Assembly: GCA_013166835.1 (NCBI GenBank)
Contig: JABLTI010000019.1
Coordinates: 1-44,602 of the forward strand
Origin: Promethearchaeati archaeon
Lineage (GTDB): Archaea > Asgardarchaeota > Heimdallarchaeia > JABLTI01
Direction: 5' to 3'
Length of the DNA stretch: 44,602 nt
Shown: one piece after another, positions 1 through 8,663 of the stretch
Layout of the letters: each line of letters opens with the position of its first letter
Position numbering within the stretch: the stretch's first letter is position 1
Program-made: the position numbers and the translations under genes
Notes under the pieces: generated by a model
Told to the model about the DNA's origin: nothing
The model's database searches: none
Seen by the model: the letters and a program-made list of their open reading frames with translations, nothing else

Positions 1-1
1 A

Positions 2-802
2 GAACCGACTAGTGATCATAATAGTGATACCATAAGTAGTATTATTGATAAAAATCCACAATCAAACAAAATTTCTCGAGCAATAATTGCTAAATCCAAG
101 TTAAAGAGAAAAATAAATGTTGATAATGTTTCTTTAATTAAAGATCAACATAGGGAATTTTACAATGAAATAGCCCTAAATAATTGGATTTATCAGAAAA
201 ATTCTGATCGCGAGAGAGTGGGGTTATTCAAGTTATCTTTGGATGAAACGAGATTCAGAGAAAAAGAATTCAGATACTTGATCGATACAGGCATTCTACA
301 CAAAATATTAATTCCTTTTCCCTCAGGTTCATTTGTAATTTATTCTTTATATGAGGGGGAAGATAAAAAAATCATTAAAAATTATCTTGCGAAGTTATGC
401 AAACGTAATGGTCTAAGTTTCACTCAGAAATCAATTGCATTTGTGAATTATTCTGATCTTGGTTTAGAAAGAAAGAATTGGCGTTTTGATTTTCACATCA
501 ATAATTCTGTTGTTGGTATTATTTGGTTAAGTAATTTCCTCATTGAAGATGATCAAACTAAAACAATATCACTTGCGTATCAACAGAAGAAGGAATTAAA
601 AGCATTACTTGCAACCGCACAGATAAACCATTCAAATAGAATTCTGACAGCTATAATTATCACAGATTATAATTATAACAAAAAACTAATCAAGAAATAT
701 ATTGAAAATATGGGATTTGGACAAGCAACAATTTTTGCAGTAGGAGAAAAAAACTTCGAATCTCAAATAATGAAAGAGTTAAAAAATAAAATCTCTGTAT
801 GA
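2..802 (+). CDS. Unrecognised protein, 5' end cut by the window edge
   Basis: The frame is open from base 2 with no stop until 802, so the gene begins outside the window; the GTG at 218 is an internal codon rather than a convincing start. About 266 residues are visible. The first part is Ser/Asn/Asp-rich and looks disordered. From about residue 60 it looks folded, with alternating hydrophobic strands and Lys-rich helices; a strand with the pattern ILTAIIITDYN and a following helix near the C terminus suggest an alpha/beta fold. I recognise no family. No partner gene follows: the next gene lies on the other strand in convergent orientation. Confidence 0.6.
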   Translation, partial: EPTSDHNSDTISSIIDKNPQSNKISRAIIAKSKLKRKINVDNVSLIKDQHREFYNEIALNNWIYQKNSDRERVGLFKLSLDETRFREKEFRYLIDTGILHKILIPFPSGSFVIYSLYEGEDKKIIKNYLAKLCKRNGLSFTQKSIAFVNYSDLGLERKNWRFDFHINNSVVGIIWLSNFLIEDDQTKTISLAYQQKKELKALLATAQINHSNRILTAIIITDYNYNKKLIKKYIENMGFGQATIFAVGEKNFESQIMKELKNKISV

Positions 803-868
803 ATTACGTGTTTGACAAAAATTCTAAAACATCAAAGATAATCAAAATGAGAAATAAGAAGAATTGAT

Positions 869-1150
869 CTATTCTTCGGTGTCTCTAACTGTTTCAAGTA
901 TTGATATAGTCTTCCAAATCAAAGTTCTAGCATGAACTGGGCAATTTGGATCAAGACTGGTTTCTTCTAAAATGCTGGTAGCAACATTTGCTCTTATTGC
1001 TGGAGAAGGTTCTTGTTCAATATTTCCTAGTGTAATTAAAGCATCGCTTGCGCTCCTGCGAATATTTCTTGGAACGCTTGTATCTTCGCTTATATCTTTC
1101 AAGATTCTTAAAGCTAATTCTTCATCTTCGGACACATCATCCACAACCAT
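869..1150 (-). CDS. UPF0147 family protein
   Basis: A 93-residue protein matching the archaeal UPF0147 family in length and pattern: an acidic start, then EDTSVPRNIRRSA, a short variable loop, SPAIRANVATSILEE, DPNCPVHARTLIW and a C-terminal helix. The family is an all-helical, HEAT-like small protein widespread in archaea; its biochemical role is not established. It is last in a minus-strand group behind eS26 and TrmY, with gaps of 99 and 125 bases, so it may be co-transcribed with them or have its own promoter. That neighbourhood is consistent with, but does not prove, a role in translation or RNA metabolism. Confidence 0.85.
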   Translation of the reverse strand: MVVDDVSEDEELALRILKDISEDTSVPRNIRRSASDALITLGNIEQEPSPAIRANVATSILEETSLDPNCPVHARTLIWKTISILETVRDTEE

Positions 1151-1275
1151 TCAGTCAAATTTGAGAAAACTTGCTAAATTTATTTAGAACGTTCAATTCA
1201 CGCACATATTAACGCTTATTTGAATATTACTATCAATTGAAGAAAGAGCTTATGCTTGCTTTTTAATGTTGGGGT

Positions 1276-1911
1276 TTAGTTTTTTTCAAGCTTTTCTAGC
1301 TCAAATAAAACAAAAGTTATACAGGTTGAAGCTAAATATGACCGCTTTCCTAGACTAATTTGAGTTGTTGTTATACTATCAACTATTTCTTCTATTTCAA
1401 CGGATATATCATGTCGTCCACCAAAAATGAAGCAACAAGAATTAATAATTTGTATATTTTGTATAATATCATTAAATGGTTGTCCGTTTTCATGGAGATA
1501 GAAAACAGATTCATTAGCATTTTTTATTTGGTTGAATAATGACTTGACATCCTTTAAATGCTGCCAACTAAAGAATTGCAAAGATGGATCAACACAATTA
1601 TTGGTTTTATCTTGCTGCTTGAGAAATATTTGAAGAGATTCCTTAATCAAAGAAGCAACCTCAATTTCATCATATGGTTTTTCCCTTTCTGCTAGATTTG
1701 TTACTGTCAAAGTAGCAGGATTATTTTTTGTGAACAAAACGATATAATTCACAGCAAAATTATTGTTTGATGGGAAGGTAGCAAGTATATTTCTAGCAAC
1801 TACATCTATCTTTGAAGACCCGGGCAAATTTTTCAGAGAAAATGTTACTTGTGGTATTTCTTCTTCTAAAACTAACAAAAATGTCACTACTTTCTTCTTG
1901 GAAGAAATCAT
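1276..1911 (-). CDS. trmY: tRNA (pseudouridine-54 N1)-methyltransferase TrmY
   Basis: Predicted SPOUT-class methyltransferase that converts pseudouridine-54 of the tRNA T-loop to N1-methylpseudouridine, an archaeal modification, using S-adenosylmethionine. Recognisable TrmY (DUF358) features of this 211-residue protein are the early SLKNLPGSSKIDVVARNI segment, the central YLHENGQPF strand and turn, and the C-terminal SAM-binding trefoil region with FGGRHD, ISLGKRSYLAS and CITFVLFELEK, where the family usually has GDH, SLGP and HCI. The knot residues are divergent, so identity is likely rather than certain. It follows eS26 on the same strand. Confidence 0.75.
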   Translation of the reverse strand: MISSKKKVVTFLLVLEEEIPQVTFSLKNLPGSSKIDVVARNILATFPSNNNFAVNYIVLFTKNNPATLTVTNLAEREKPYDEIEVASLIKESLQIFLKQQDKTNNCVDPSLQFFSWQHLKDVKSLFNQIKNANESVFYLHENGQPFNDIIQNIQIINSCCFIFGGRHDISVEIEEIVDSITTTQISLGKRSYLASTCITFVLFELEKLEKN

Positions 1912-2010
1912 AAGTAAAACCTAACAAAATCGATCTTACTAGTAAAAGAGATGCAGTATGAAGTCCCCTAAGAAAGGGGGTAATACTCATCTTTTGTACT
2001 AATATTAATT

Positions 2011-2283
2011 CTAAAGTTTTCGAGTCTCTTTTGATCGAATTTTTACTTTGCCTTTATGAACTGCACACGATACACAATAGTACTTAACTCTTCTCTCTCG
2101 AGGAATAAAAGTGCCTTCTTGTCGCAATTCTCTTGCAAGAGTAGGATCCATGAGGGTTACATATTTTGTTTCTTTCTTAATTTTGTCAGAAGGAACTAAT
2201 CTACCGCAAGATGAACATTGAGTTCTTCCACCTTTGCCTTTACTTCCTTTTGATCTTCCGCCTGATTTTCTTTTTTTAGTCAT
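2011..2283 (-). CDS. rps26e: Small ribosomal subunit protein eS26
   Basis: A 90-residue zinc ribosomal protein of the small subunit. Four cysteines in two CxxC pairs (C23/C26 and C70/C73) form the zinc site; the basic Gly/Lys-rich N terminus and the YYCVSCAVH segment are diagnostic of eS26. The protein binds near the 3' end of 16S rRNA at the mRNA exit site. eS26 occurs in eukaryotes and only some archaea (several TACK and Asgard lineages), so it is a phylogenetic marker here. It heads the minus-strand group with trmY and UPF0147 and has a plausible TATA box about 45 bases upstream. Confidence 0.93.
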   Translation of the reverse strand: MTKKRKSGGRSKGSKGKGGRTQCSSCGRLVPSDKIKKETKYVTLMDPTLARELRQEGTFIPRERRVKYYCVSCAVHKGKVKIRSKETRKL

Positions 2284-2322
2284 TATTTCACGACCGGTTC
2301 AAATAACATGTTCCAGTTAATA

Positions 2323-2337
2323 GCCTTTAATATATGT
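2323..2337 (-). promoter_or_regulatory. Putative TATA box for eS26
   Basis: On the minus strand this reads CATATATTAAAG, an archaeal-type TATA element about 45 bases upstream of the eS26 ATG, leaving room for a leader of roughly 15 to 20 bases. It lies in the divergent interval shared with the PadR gene. Assigned by pattern only. Confidence 0.4.
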
Positions 2338-2479
2338 TGAAATCGTTCTGTTACCATATTAAAGATTTACGTTTAACTTGAAAAGAAAAAAATAGCGTAA
2401 ATATGCCGTATGGGAAAACTTTTTTCTACTAATAGATATCTAAAAGAACTGAACTTCATTACATTAAGAAGTTTGTAGG

Positions 2480-2866
2480 TTGAGTGAAAACATGAACTCG
2501 AGTTATTTAAAAAATGATGATTTGAAAGATGATTCTAGAGCTTTCAAACGATTGAAGAAGAAGACATCTATAGATAATTTATGGATTTACATTCTTAGAC
2601 TATTGCAAGAGAAAGAAATGTATGGATACGAATTAAAAGAATCAATTAAAACTAGATTCGGTTTTGAACCTGCTACAGTTACTTCTTATACAATTCTTTA
2701 CAAACTCGAGAAAGATAACCTAGTAACTTCTCACGTTCTAGATAATCCGGAAGGAAGACCTGATAGAAAATATTATGCAATAACTTCTGCAGGTAAAAAA
2801 GCAATGAAGGAAGCTAAAGGTCTTTTTGAAGAAATAATATCAAAAGTTTTTGATAAGACAAAATAA
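2480..2866 (+). CDS. PadR family transcriptional regulator
   Basis: Winged-helix DNA-binding protein of the PadR type, 128 residues from the TTG or 124 from the in-frame ATG at 2492. The N-terminal half carries the hallmark series: ILRLLQEKEMYGYEL, a recognition helix region VTSYTILYKLEKDNLV, the wing EGRPDRKYYAIT and then SAGKKAMKEA. PadR proteins usually repress a neighbouring gene as dimers in response to a small ligand. This one is divergent from eS26 and convergent with the M24 peptidase, so its target is not evident. The C-terminal dimerisation helix is short, as in the small PadR subfamily. Confidence 0.88.
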   Translation: MSENMNSSYLKNDDLKDDSRAFKRLKKKTSIDNLWIYILRLLQEKEMYGYELKESIKTRFGFEPATVTSYTILYKLEKDNLVTSHVLDNPEGRPDRKYYAITSAGKKAMKEAKGLFEEIISKVFDKTK

Positions 2867-2873
2867 AAAGAAG

Positions 2874-2896
2874 AAGCAAATGACAAGCATTTGCTT
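2874..2896. terminator. Hairpin between convergent padR-like and M24 genes
   Basis: AAGCAAATG and CATTTGCTT form a perfect nine-pair stem around a five-base loop, located 8 bases after the PadR stop and 10 bases past the M24 stop. It is followed on the plus strand by a T-rich stretch and on the minus strand by TTCTTCTTTTTATTTTG, so it could end transcripts from both sides. Confidence 0.6.
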
Positions 2897-2905
2897 TGTT
2901 TAGAT

Positions 2906-4048
2906 TTATGAGATTTCAATGGGTTCTGAATTTGTGTAAACTTCGACTTTCCCATTTCTAATCATTACATTATTTTCAAGTCGTTGCCCACCTAATCCTT
3001 TGACATAGACACCAGGTTCAATGGTAAAGACCATCCCTTCTTCTACGAGAACTTCATTCCAGATTTCTAATCTTTCCGGTTCAGTGGGTTTTTGTCTAAT
3101 GCCCGGAGCATCATGAACTGTTAATCCTAATCCATGACCAAGACCATGAGGCATGTGATAACCAGCAGCTTCAATAACATCAACAGCAGCCTTAGAGATT
3201 TTCCAAAGTGGAACACCAACATCAATCGCTGCAATTGCTTCTTCATATGCCTTGAAACATGTCTTTTTGATTTTCTTTTGCTCTTCTGTCAACTTCCCAA
3301 AAGAGAGTGGAATTGTGATATCACAAACATAACCAGCACATCTAGCTCCGTAATCAATTAAGGCTAATCCATTCTCAGAATATTTGTTGTTACCAGCAGA
3401 TGGGTGACAGTGAATCATATGAGATCTTGCTACGTTCGCAACAAGAGATGGAAATGAATTTTCTTCAGCTCCGTATTCTTGCATTTTCTTCATTACAATG
3501 AATGAGAGATCATTTTCAGTTCCCTTTTTTTCTTCAGCAAATTTTCGGATATCATTTATTGTCTTATTACCAATTTTCCCTGCTTCATGCAATTTATTCA
3601 TTTCTTGTGGACTTTTAGTCGATCGGAGTTCTGTGAACATATCAGCAAGCTTATGTGGACTCTCGAAGAGTTTAACTTCAGGCATTTTTCTTTGAATTTC
3701 CAAAATGTATCGATAAGGAATATCGAGATTAAAACCTATCACTGGAGAGTCTTTTTTAGCTGTTTCTTTTATATAAGTTGCAGGATTATGTCTAGAATCT
3801 TTATCTGTTACTAAAGTATCTACTTGTGCATGATCCTCAGCTAAATCAACATCCCATGGGAGCAGAATTGTTTCTCCCCCAGAAGTAATAATAAGATTTG
3901 CATCCATAATATGCCCTGTAAGATATCGCATATTAACGTCTCGAGCATTTCCCCAATCAGTAATAAAGATCAGATCTATACTATTTTTCTCCATAAAATT
4001 CGTTAGCTTATCCATTTTTTCTTGTGTAATCGATCGCAATTTCAACAC
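2906..4048 (-). CDS. M24 family metallopeptidase (Xaa-Pro aminopeptidase/prolidase type)
   Basis: A two-domain pita-bread enzyme of 380 residues that would cleave peptides next to proline. The N-terminal creatinase-like domain (about 1-150) precedes the catalytic domain. The five metal ligands of the family are visible in order: Asp in LIDYGA, Asp in CDITIP, His in the HGLGHGLGLTVHD block, Glu in FTIEPGVY and Glu in QRLENN. The start is a GTG; an ATG 11 codons in is an alternative. It is convergent with the PadR gene and divergent from the GNAT/MBL pair. Whether it is a dipeptidase or an aminopeptidase cannot be decided from sequence. Confidence 0.88.
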   Translation of the reverse strand: MLKLRSITQEKMDKLTNFMEKNSIDLIFITDWGNARDVNMRYLTGHIMDANLIITSGGETILLPWDVDLAEDHAQVDTLVTDKDSRHNPATYIKETAKKDSPVIGFNLDIPYRYILEIQRKMPEVKLFESPHKLADMFTELRSTKSPQEMNKLHEAGKIGNKTINDIRKFAEEKKGTENDLSFIVMKKMQEYGAEENSFPSLVANVARSHMIHCHPSAGNNKYSENGLALIDYGARCAGYVCDITIPLSFGKLTEEQKKIKKTCFKAYEEAIAAIDVGVPLWKISKAAVDVIEAAGYHMPHGLGHGLGLTVHDAPGIRQKPTEPERLEIWNEVLVEEGMVFTIEPGVYVKGLGGQRLENNVMIRNGKVEVYTNSEPIEIS

Positions 4049-4196
4049 CCAAATACTTTCTCTAATATATCCGTGAAATGATAACTTTAACCCTTTAAAA
4101 AAGATATTTCAAAATCTAATTCTAAGATCCTAGTTGAGGAAATGATTCGCAGAATTTTAATACATTAGAAGCAATAAGAGAATAGGTTGTAGAAAG

Positions 4197-4709
4197 ATGC
4201 ATCTCCCAGATTTTCTAAAAGAGGAATGGATGAAAAAAACGGAAATTAGACATTCTATACGAGAAGAAATTCCTGTTTTGAAAAAAATCATCGTTGAAGC
4301 ATACACACCTATTGAACCAATTTTGGGAAGAAAACCTCGAGGTATGTTGGAAACAGAAGAAAAAATACTCGAGAGAGTAGAGAATAAGACTGTATATTCT
4401 GTTTTATTTGAAGGTAGACTAATTGGAACTTTTACTATAAAGGAGAATACAAATTTTGGCTTAATGGAAGTTCAAAAAATTGCAATTAAAGGAGATATGC
4501 AGAACAGAGGATTTGGTTCTTTTATTATGGAATCTGCAGAGCATATAATACGTCTTATGGAAAAGAAAAAAATTATCGTTGAAACATACGAAGATCATAA
4601 GCAATTAGTTGATTTTTATCTTCATCGAGGTTACAAGATATTTCATCAGAGAATGAGGAAAGGCAATGTTGTTTTAGTTATGGAGAAGAATCTTTGGAGA
4701 GAAGACTAA
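4197..4709 (+). CDS. GNAT family N-acetyltransferase
   Basis: Acetyl-CoA-dependent acyltransferase of the GNAT fold, 170 residues from the first ATG or 159 from the ATG at 4230. Visible elements are the N-terminal strand and helices, the central strand VYSVLFEGRLIGTF, motif A with VQKIAIKGDMQNRGFGSFIM (pyrophosphate-binding QNRGFG) and the C-terminal LVDFYLHRGYKIF segment typical of motif B. The substrate is unknown. The stop codon abuts the ATG of the following metallo-hydrolase, implying one transcript and possibly coupled translation. Confidence 0.85.
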   Translation: MHLPDFLKEEWMKKTEIRHSIREEIPVLKKIIVEAYTPIEPILGRKPRGMLETEEKILERVENKTVYSVLFEGRLIGTFTIKENTNFGLMEVQKIAIKGDMQNRGFGSFIMESAEHIIRLMEKKKIIVETYEDHKQLVDFYLHRGYKIFHQRMRKGNVVLVMEKNLWRED

Positions 4710-5375
4710 ATGGAACTAGAAGTTGTCCGCGGAGGAGGAATGAGTTCAAACAGCTTTATCTTAAGTGATGAAAATGAGGGAAAAATCTTCATTATTGATC
4801 TCGGTTTAACAGGAAAACTGACAAGGTTCCCATTAAAGAAGAGTTTGAAAAAAATCGTTGGGGAAAAATATGAAGATTACGAGCTTGAAGTTTTCCTCAC
4901 ACACAGTCATCTTGATCATATTTGGGGGGATAATAATCTCAAGGATTTTCAAAAAGTTACATACAGTGCAAGTGAACTAGCAGCCAAACATATTAATACT
5001 CGAGATGAAATTACTCTTCTCTCAAAATATCGGGCGAAAATTTCCTTTACTGTAGACAGAATCTATGCAGATGAAGATGTAATTAAATTTGCAGATTCCG
5101 AATTGAAAATTATTTATACCCCAGGGCATACTGATGGTTCTGCAGTTCTCTATGAATCTAACACTAAAAGCTTATTCGCAGGCGATGTTGTTTTTGCTGG
5201 TGGAGCCTGTGGAAGAGTTGATTTTCCAACCGGTGATCGGTGGGAAATGATTGCTACCTTGGATAAATTATCAAAGCTTGATATTGAACATTTATACAGT
5301 GGTCATGGTCCTGATTTACATCAAAAAGTTAGAGAGAATATACTCACTGCCAAAAATATGATGGAATATTGGTGA
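4710..5375 (+). CDS. MBL-fold metallo-hydrolase (glyoxalase II-like)
   Basis: Metallo-beta-lactamase fold hydrolase of 221 residues. The di-metal site is complete: THSHLDH (HxHxDH), the GHTDGS histidine, the bridging Asp in FAGDVVF and the final His in SGHGPD. Length and motif spacing match the small glyoxalase II-like group, which often cleaves thioesters, although many members have other substrates. It begins directly after the stop of the GNAT gene and ends before a strong terminator. The pair could act on one acylated substrate, which is inference. Confidence 0.88.
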   Translation: MELEVVRGGGMSSNSFILSDENEGKIFIIDLGLTGKLTRFPLKKSLKKIVGEKYEDYELEVFLTHSHLDHIWGDNNLKDFQKVTYSASELAAKHINTRDEITLLSKYRAKISFTVDRIYADEDVIKFADSELKIIYTPGHTDGSAVLYESNTKSLFAGDVVFAGGACGRVDFPTGDRWEMIATLDKLSKLDIEHLYSGHGPDLHQKVRENILTAKNMMEYW

Positions 5376-5400
5376 AAGGATTGATAAAAAAGAAAGTAAG

Positions 5401-5420
5401 AGAAGCATAATTATGCTTCT
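5401..5420. terminator. Perfect 20-base palindrome between convergent genes
   Basis: AGAAGCATAATTATGCTTCT is a perfect inverted repeat, followed on the plus strand by ATTTTTTATTTTTTC and flanked on the other side by A-rich sequence that reads as T-rich on the minus strand. It sits 25 bases after the MBL stop and 5 bases beyond the porB stop, so it probably terminates both transcripts. Confidence 0.7.
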
Positions 5421-5425
5421 ATTTT

Positions 5426-6331
5426 TTATTTTTTCTTTATATTAGCTAATGATGTTATAATTGCCCATTGATGATCAATGTAATCTCTATAGGATTGTAG
5501 TAGCTCGCCACCTATTCCTCGATACCTGCCTTGGGGTTTCAAATATTCGTCTAGTGGTTTACGTTTTGCTGGGTCTTCGTATCTTTTGCTGAGTCTTGAT
5601 AGTTCTATGTCTCCATCAATAGCTTCCCAGAGTATATGAGCACCTGTTTCTACGGCTAATTTACCAACTTCAATTGTTTTTTCAGATGGAAAACGCCAAC
5701 CAATTGCACAAGGTGCTAGGAGGTAAATAAATTTGAAGCCATCCATTTGTTGTGCTTTTCTGAGTTTTTCAATGAAATCACGAGGATAAGAAGTGCAAGC
5801 TGTTGCTACGTAAGGTAAGTTGTGTGTCCACATGATGAGAGAAATATCTTTTGGAAAACCAACACGACCTTTTGGAGTTGTTTTTGTTCTCGCACCAGGT
5901 GGTGTTGCACCTGATTTTTGAACACCAGTGTTACTATAGCTTTCATTTGAGTAACAAACATAGATCATGTTGTCGTTTCTTTCAGCAGCACCAGAAATTG
6001 ATGCTAAACCTATATCAACGCTACCACCATCACCAGCCCAAGCAAGAACTGTGGTCTCCTTATTGCCTTTACTATCTAGAGCAGCAGTAATACCTGAAGC
6101 AGCAGATGCAGCAGCTGCAAATGCAATGTTTAAAACTGGAACGGTAATTGATGATTTTGGATAAGGACCTTGCCAAACAGAAGTGCAACAAGCTGGAATA
6201 GACATGATAACATCATCACCAAGAGCTTTCAAAGCGTATCGCAATCCTAGTGATGATGAGCAACCAGCACATGCAGCATGACCTGGTAGGATTGGTTCTG
6301 GAAGTCGTAAAATTTCTTTAGTTGTAACCAT
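5426..6331 (-). CDS. porB: Pyruvate (2-oxoacid):ferredoxin oxidoreductase, beta subunit
   Basis: Thiamine diphosphate-binding subunit, 301 residues, of an enzyme that oxidatively decarboxylates a 2-oxoacid to acyl-CoA and reduces ferredoxin. The N terminus has GHAACAGCSSSLGLRYAL and IPACC, supplying cysteines for the proximal 4Fe-4S cluster. The ThDP/Mg motif GDGGSVDIGL is near residue 97, followed by SNESYSNTGVQKSG. These features match PorB and not the shorter OorB/KorB type. It is the last gene of the gamma-delta-alpha-beta operon, 11 bases after porA, and ends at a palindromic terminator. Confidence 0.93.
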   Translation of the reverse strand: MVTTKEILRLPEPILPGHAACAGCSSSLGLRYALKALGDDVIMSIPACCTSVWQGPYPKSSITVPVLNIAFAAAASAASGITAALDSKGNKETTVLAWAGDGGSVDIGLASISGAAERNDNMIYVCYSNESYSNTGVQKSGATPPGARTKTTPKGRVGFPKDISLIMWTHNLPYVATACTSYPRDFIEKLRKAQQMDGFKFIYLLAPCAIGWRFPSEKTIEVGKLAVETGAHILWEAIDGDIELSRLSKRYEDPAKRKPLDEYLKPQGRYRGIGGELLQSYRDYIDHQWAIITSLANIKKK

Positions 6332-6342
6332 TTTTTTTCACC

Positions 6343-7524
6343 TCACTTTAAGGTTTCAAGGTCTTTTTCGACCAAACCTGCAGCATATTCAGCTGTAACA
6401 TCCATCCCACTAAGCCCTTCTATATGATGGAAAGCTTTCGGATGATTCTTGCCTTCATATAATGCAGCCATAGTGTCAATAGCAATAACCCCTTTAAATC
6501 CGTAAGAAGGAGCACGTTCAATGAAGTGAATCGTTTCAGCATCCTTACAGACTTCCCTCATATCTTCATCAGGGAATGGTCTAAGAACTCGTAATCGTAC
6601 CAAACCCACATCGTAACCTTTCTTCTTTAACATATCAACGGATAGCTCTATTTCTTCAGCAATTGAAGAGTGAGAGACTATGATGTGTTTGGTTTTCTTG
6701 TCAATACCATAAGTATCGAGGAGATCCCCATGGAATCGGCCAAATTTTTCTTTGAATTCAGCACAGACATCTTTAATGATTTGTTTTGCTCGATGAGTTG
6801 AATCCATAATATTGAATCTCTTTTGTCGAAAGTGTTCTGGATAAGATAGACTGCTATGTGTTACAGGATTCTTAGGATCAAGAATAAAATGCTCAGGATT
6901 ATATGTTCCAACAAAATCGTCTACCTCTTTTTGTGAAGGAATCTCAACTGGAGCATTAGTATGGGAGAGAATATAAGCATCTTGACAAACCAAAGAAGGC
7001 ATGTAAACATGAGCATGTTCACTTACTCTAAAAGCCATCAAGATAGTGTCATAAACTTCTTGAGCATTTTTGCAGTAATATTGAATAATTCCTGAATCAC
7101 GAAGACTCATAGAATCTTGGGTTTGTGCCCAAATAGACCAAGCGGGTGCTAATTCTCTGTTCACAATGCTTAATACAACAGGAAGTCTTGCAAGAGCAGC
7201 CCACCAAACCATTTCAGCCATGTATAGAAGTCCATGTGCAGAAGTTGATGAAAATGTTCGAGCACCGGTAGCAGAAGCACCAATTAATGCAGCACCAACA
7301 CTGTGTTCGCTTTCGACTTTAATGTAGTTAGCCCCCATTTCGCCATCTTCTACAAATTCAGCAAGCTTTTCTACACAATCAGTAGAAGGAGTAATTGGAT
7401 AAGCAGCAACTACTTCAACACGGGCCATTTTTGCAGCATAAGCAGCAGCATAGTTTCCGCTGATTATGAGTGTTTTTGGCTCATCATGCCCGATTGATTT
7501 TGGAAGTTTTTTACTAACAGTCAT
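6343..7524 (-). CDS. porA: Pyruvate (2-oxoacid):ferredoxin oxidoreductase, alpha subunit
   Basis: The 393-residue alpha subunit contributes the pyrimidine-binding domain of ThDP enzymes and the transketolase C-terminal-like domain. Diagnostic segments are GNYAAAYAAKMARVEVVAAY, YPITPSTDC, VESEHSVGAALIGAS and GARTFSSTSAHGLLYM in the N-terminal domain, then VGLVRLRVLRPFPDE and ERAPSYGFKG in the C-terminal domain. The VESEHS glutamate is the family residue expected to activate ThDP. Gaps of 3 bases to porD and 11 to porB show a single tightly packed transcript. Confidence 0.94.
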   Translation of the reverse strand: MTVSKKLPKSIGHDEPKTLIISGNYAAAYAAKMARVEVVAAYPITPSTDCVEKLAEFVEDGEMGANYIKVESEHSVGAALIGASATGARTFSSTSAHGLLYMAEMVWWAALARLPVVLSIVNRELAPAWSIWAQTQDSMSLRDSGIIQYYCKNAQEVYDTILMAFRVSEHAHVYMPSLVCQDAYILSHTNAPVEIPSQKEVDDFVGTYNPEHFILDPKNPVTHSSLSYPEHFRQKRFNIMDSTHRAKQIIKDVCAEFKEKFGRFHGDLLDTYGIDKKTKHIIVSHSSIAEEIELSVDMLKKKGYDVGLVRLRVLRPFPDEDMREVCKDAETIHFIERAPSYGFKGVIAIDTMAALYEGKNHPKAFHHIEGLSGMDVTAEYAAGLVEKDLETLK

Positions 7525-7527
7525 TGT

Positions 7528-7851
7528 TCATTTCTCCTCCTTATCATCCTCATTAAATTCAGTTTCCTTAACCATTTCAATGCAATGTTGTGGACACTCA
7601 TTAGCGCAAATACCGCAACCCTTACAATAATCATAGTCAATAATGATTTTCCCTTTTTCGTGAGAAGGATCATCAGGATCTAGTGTTATGACAGGTTCAG
7701 GACAATAGAGGACACACATTTCGCATCGAGTGCATTCTTCGTGATTTATTATTGGACGAAAAGTTCTCCATAAACCAGTTTTACCTGCAGAACCTTTTTC
7801 AGGTTTTGAATTCCAGGTATCAACTTTGAAATCATCTTTACTTTTTGTCAC
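7528..7851 (-). CDS. porD: Pyruvate (2-oxoacid):ferredoxin oxidoreductase, delta subunit
   Basis: Small 107-residue ferredoxin-type subunit carrying two 4Fe-4S clusters, which pass electrons from the ThDP site to external ferredoxin. The two binding motifs are CTRCEMCVLYCPE and CKGCGICANECPQ; each Pro after the fourth Cys is canonical. A hydrophilic N-terminal arm precedes an LWRTFRP segment seen in PorD proteins. It is separated from porC by 2 bases and from porA by 3. Confidence 0.94.
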   Translation of the reverse strand: MTKSKDDFKVDTWNSKPEKGSAGKTGLWRTFRPIINHEECTRCEMCVLYCPEPVITLDPDDPSHEKGKIIIDYDYCKGCGICANECPQHCIEMVKETEFNEDDKEEK

Positions 7852-7853
7852 TG

Positions 7854-8420
7854 TTATTTTCCTCCGTTTCCATAAGCATGAGTTTCCTTAAAGCCTCTTT
7901 CAGCAGCCTTCAAATTTTGCTCCCAGAGTCGTTCATCTAATTGATCTTTGATTGCATCTAACACAGAGTCAAGCTTCACTAAACCAGATGCTTTTGCAAC
8001 AGCTCCAGTCATTATGGTGTTAGTGATATAACTCTCAGCAACTCTCAATCCTAAATCGATAGCAATTTGCGTTGCATCGACCCAGAATTTTTTACACTTC
8101 AATTCTGGAGGAAACTCCATTTCTTGATTTGAATTTACGACAAGAATTGTGTTTTCTGTGATGCCTTTCATAAAAAGAATCTTAGGTAAGACTGGATCTA
8201 ACACAGTGACTACAGTAGGATTATAAATTTTCGAATGCCGTTTTATATGAGAGTCTGAAATACGAGTGTATGTTTCAGTAGGAGCACCTCTACGTTCAGC
8301 ACCGTAAAAAGCAAAAGCTTGGACAAATTTTCCTTCGCTATGAGCAGCTTCTGCCAAGATCTTCGCAGATGTAACTGCCCCTTGTCCACCTCTACCGTGC
8401 CAACGGATCTCTTCAAACAT
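7854..8420 (-). CDS. porC: Pyruvate (2-oxoacid):ferredoxin oxidoreductase, gamma subunit
   Basis: First gene of the operon, 188 residues, corresponding to domain III of fused pyruvate:ferredoxin oxidoreductases. The start MFEEIRWHGRGGQGAVTSAKILAEAA and the following YGAERRGAPTETYTRIS are near-invariant in PorC/PorG. An AAGGTGA ribosome binding site lies about seven bases before the ATG. About 240 untranslated bases separate it from the tRNA gene upstream; the A/T-rich element near 8590-8600 could be its TATA box, implying a leader of about 150 bases. Confidence 0.93.
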   Translation of the reverse strand: MFEEIRWHGRGGQGAVTSAKILAEAAHSEGKFVQAFAFYGAERRGAPTETYTRISDSHIKRHSKIYNPTVVTVLDPVLPKILFMKGITENTILVVNSNQEMEFPPELKCKKFWVDATQIAIDLGLRVAESYITNTIMTGAVAKASGLVKLDSVLDAIKDQLDERLWEQNLKAAERGFKETHAYGNGGK

Positions 8421-8663
8421 GTTTTTTTCACCTTAATATTCAAAGGATGTCATTCTTTACATTGTTTTTAATTCTTTGCTTAAACTTTGCTCTTCAGATA
8501 ACATTGTTGAAAATTAACAATTTAATGCTCTGGACCTGGATTGGTATTGTATAATTCAAGCAGAGAGTATTAACTCTAGAAGTGATTATAAATATTATTT
8601 AATATTTTGCACATAAAAGCTAATGATTAAACAAAGTCAAATCGTTTAATCAAAAATGAGTAA

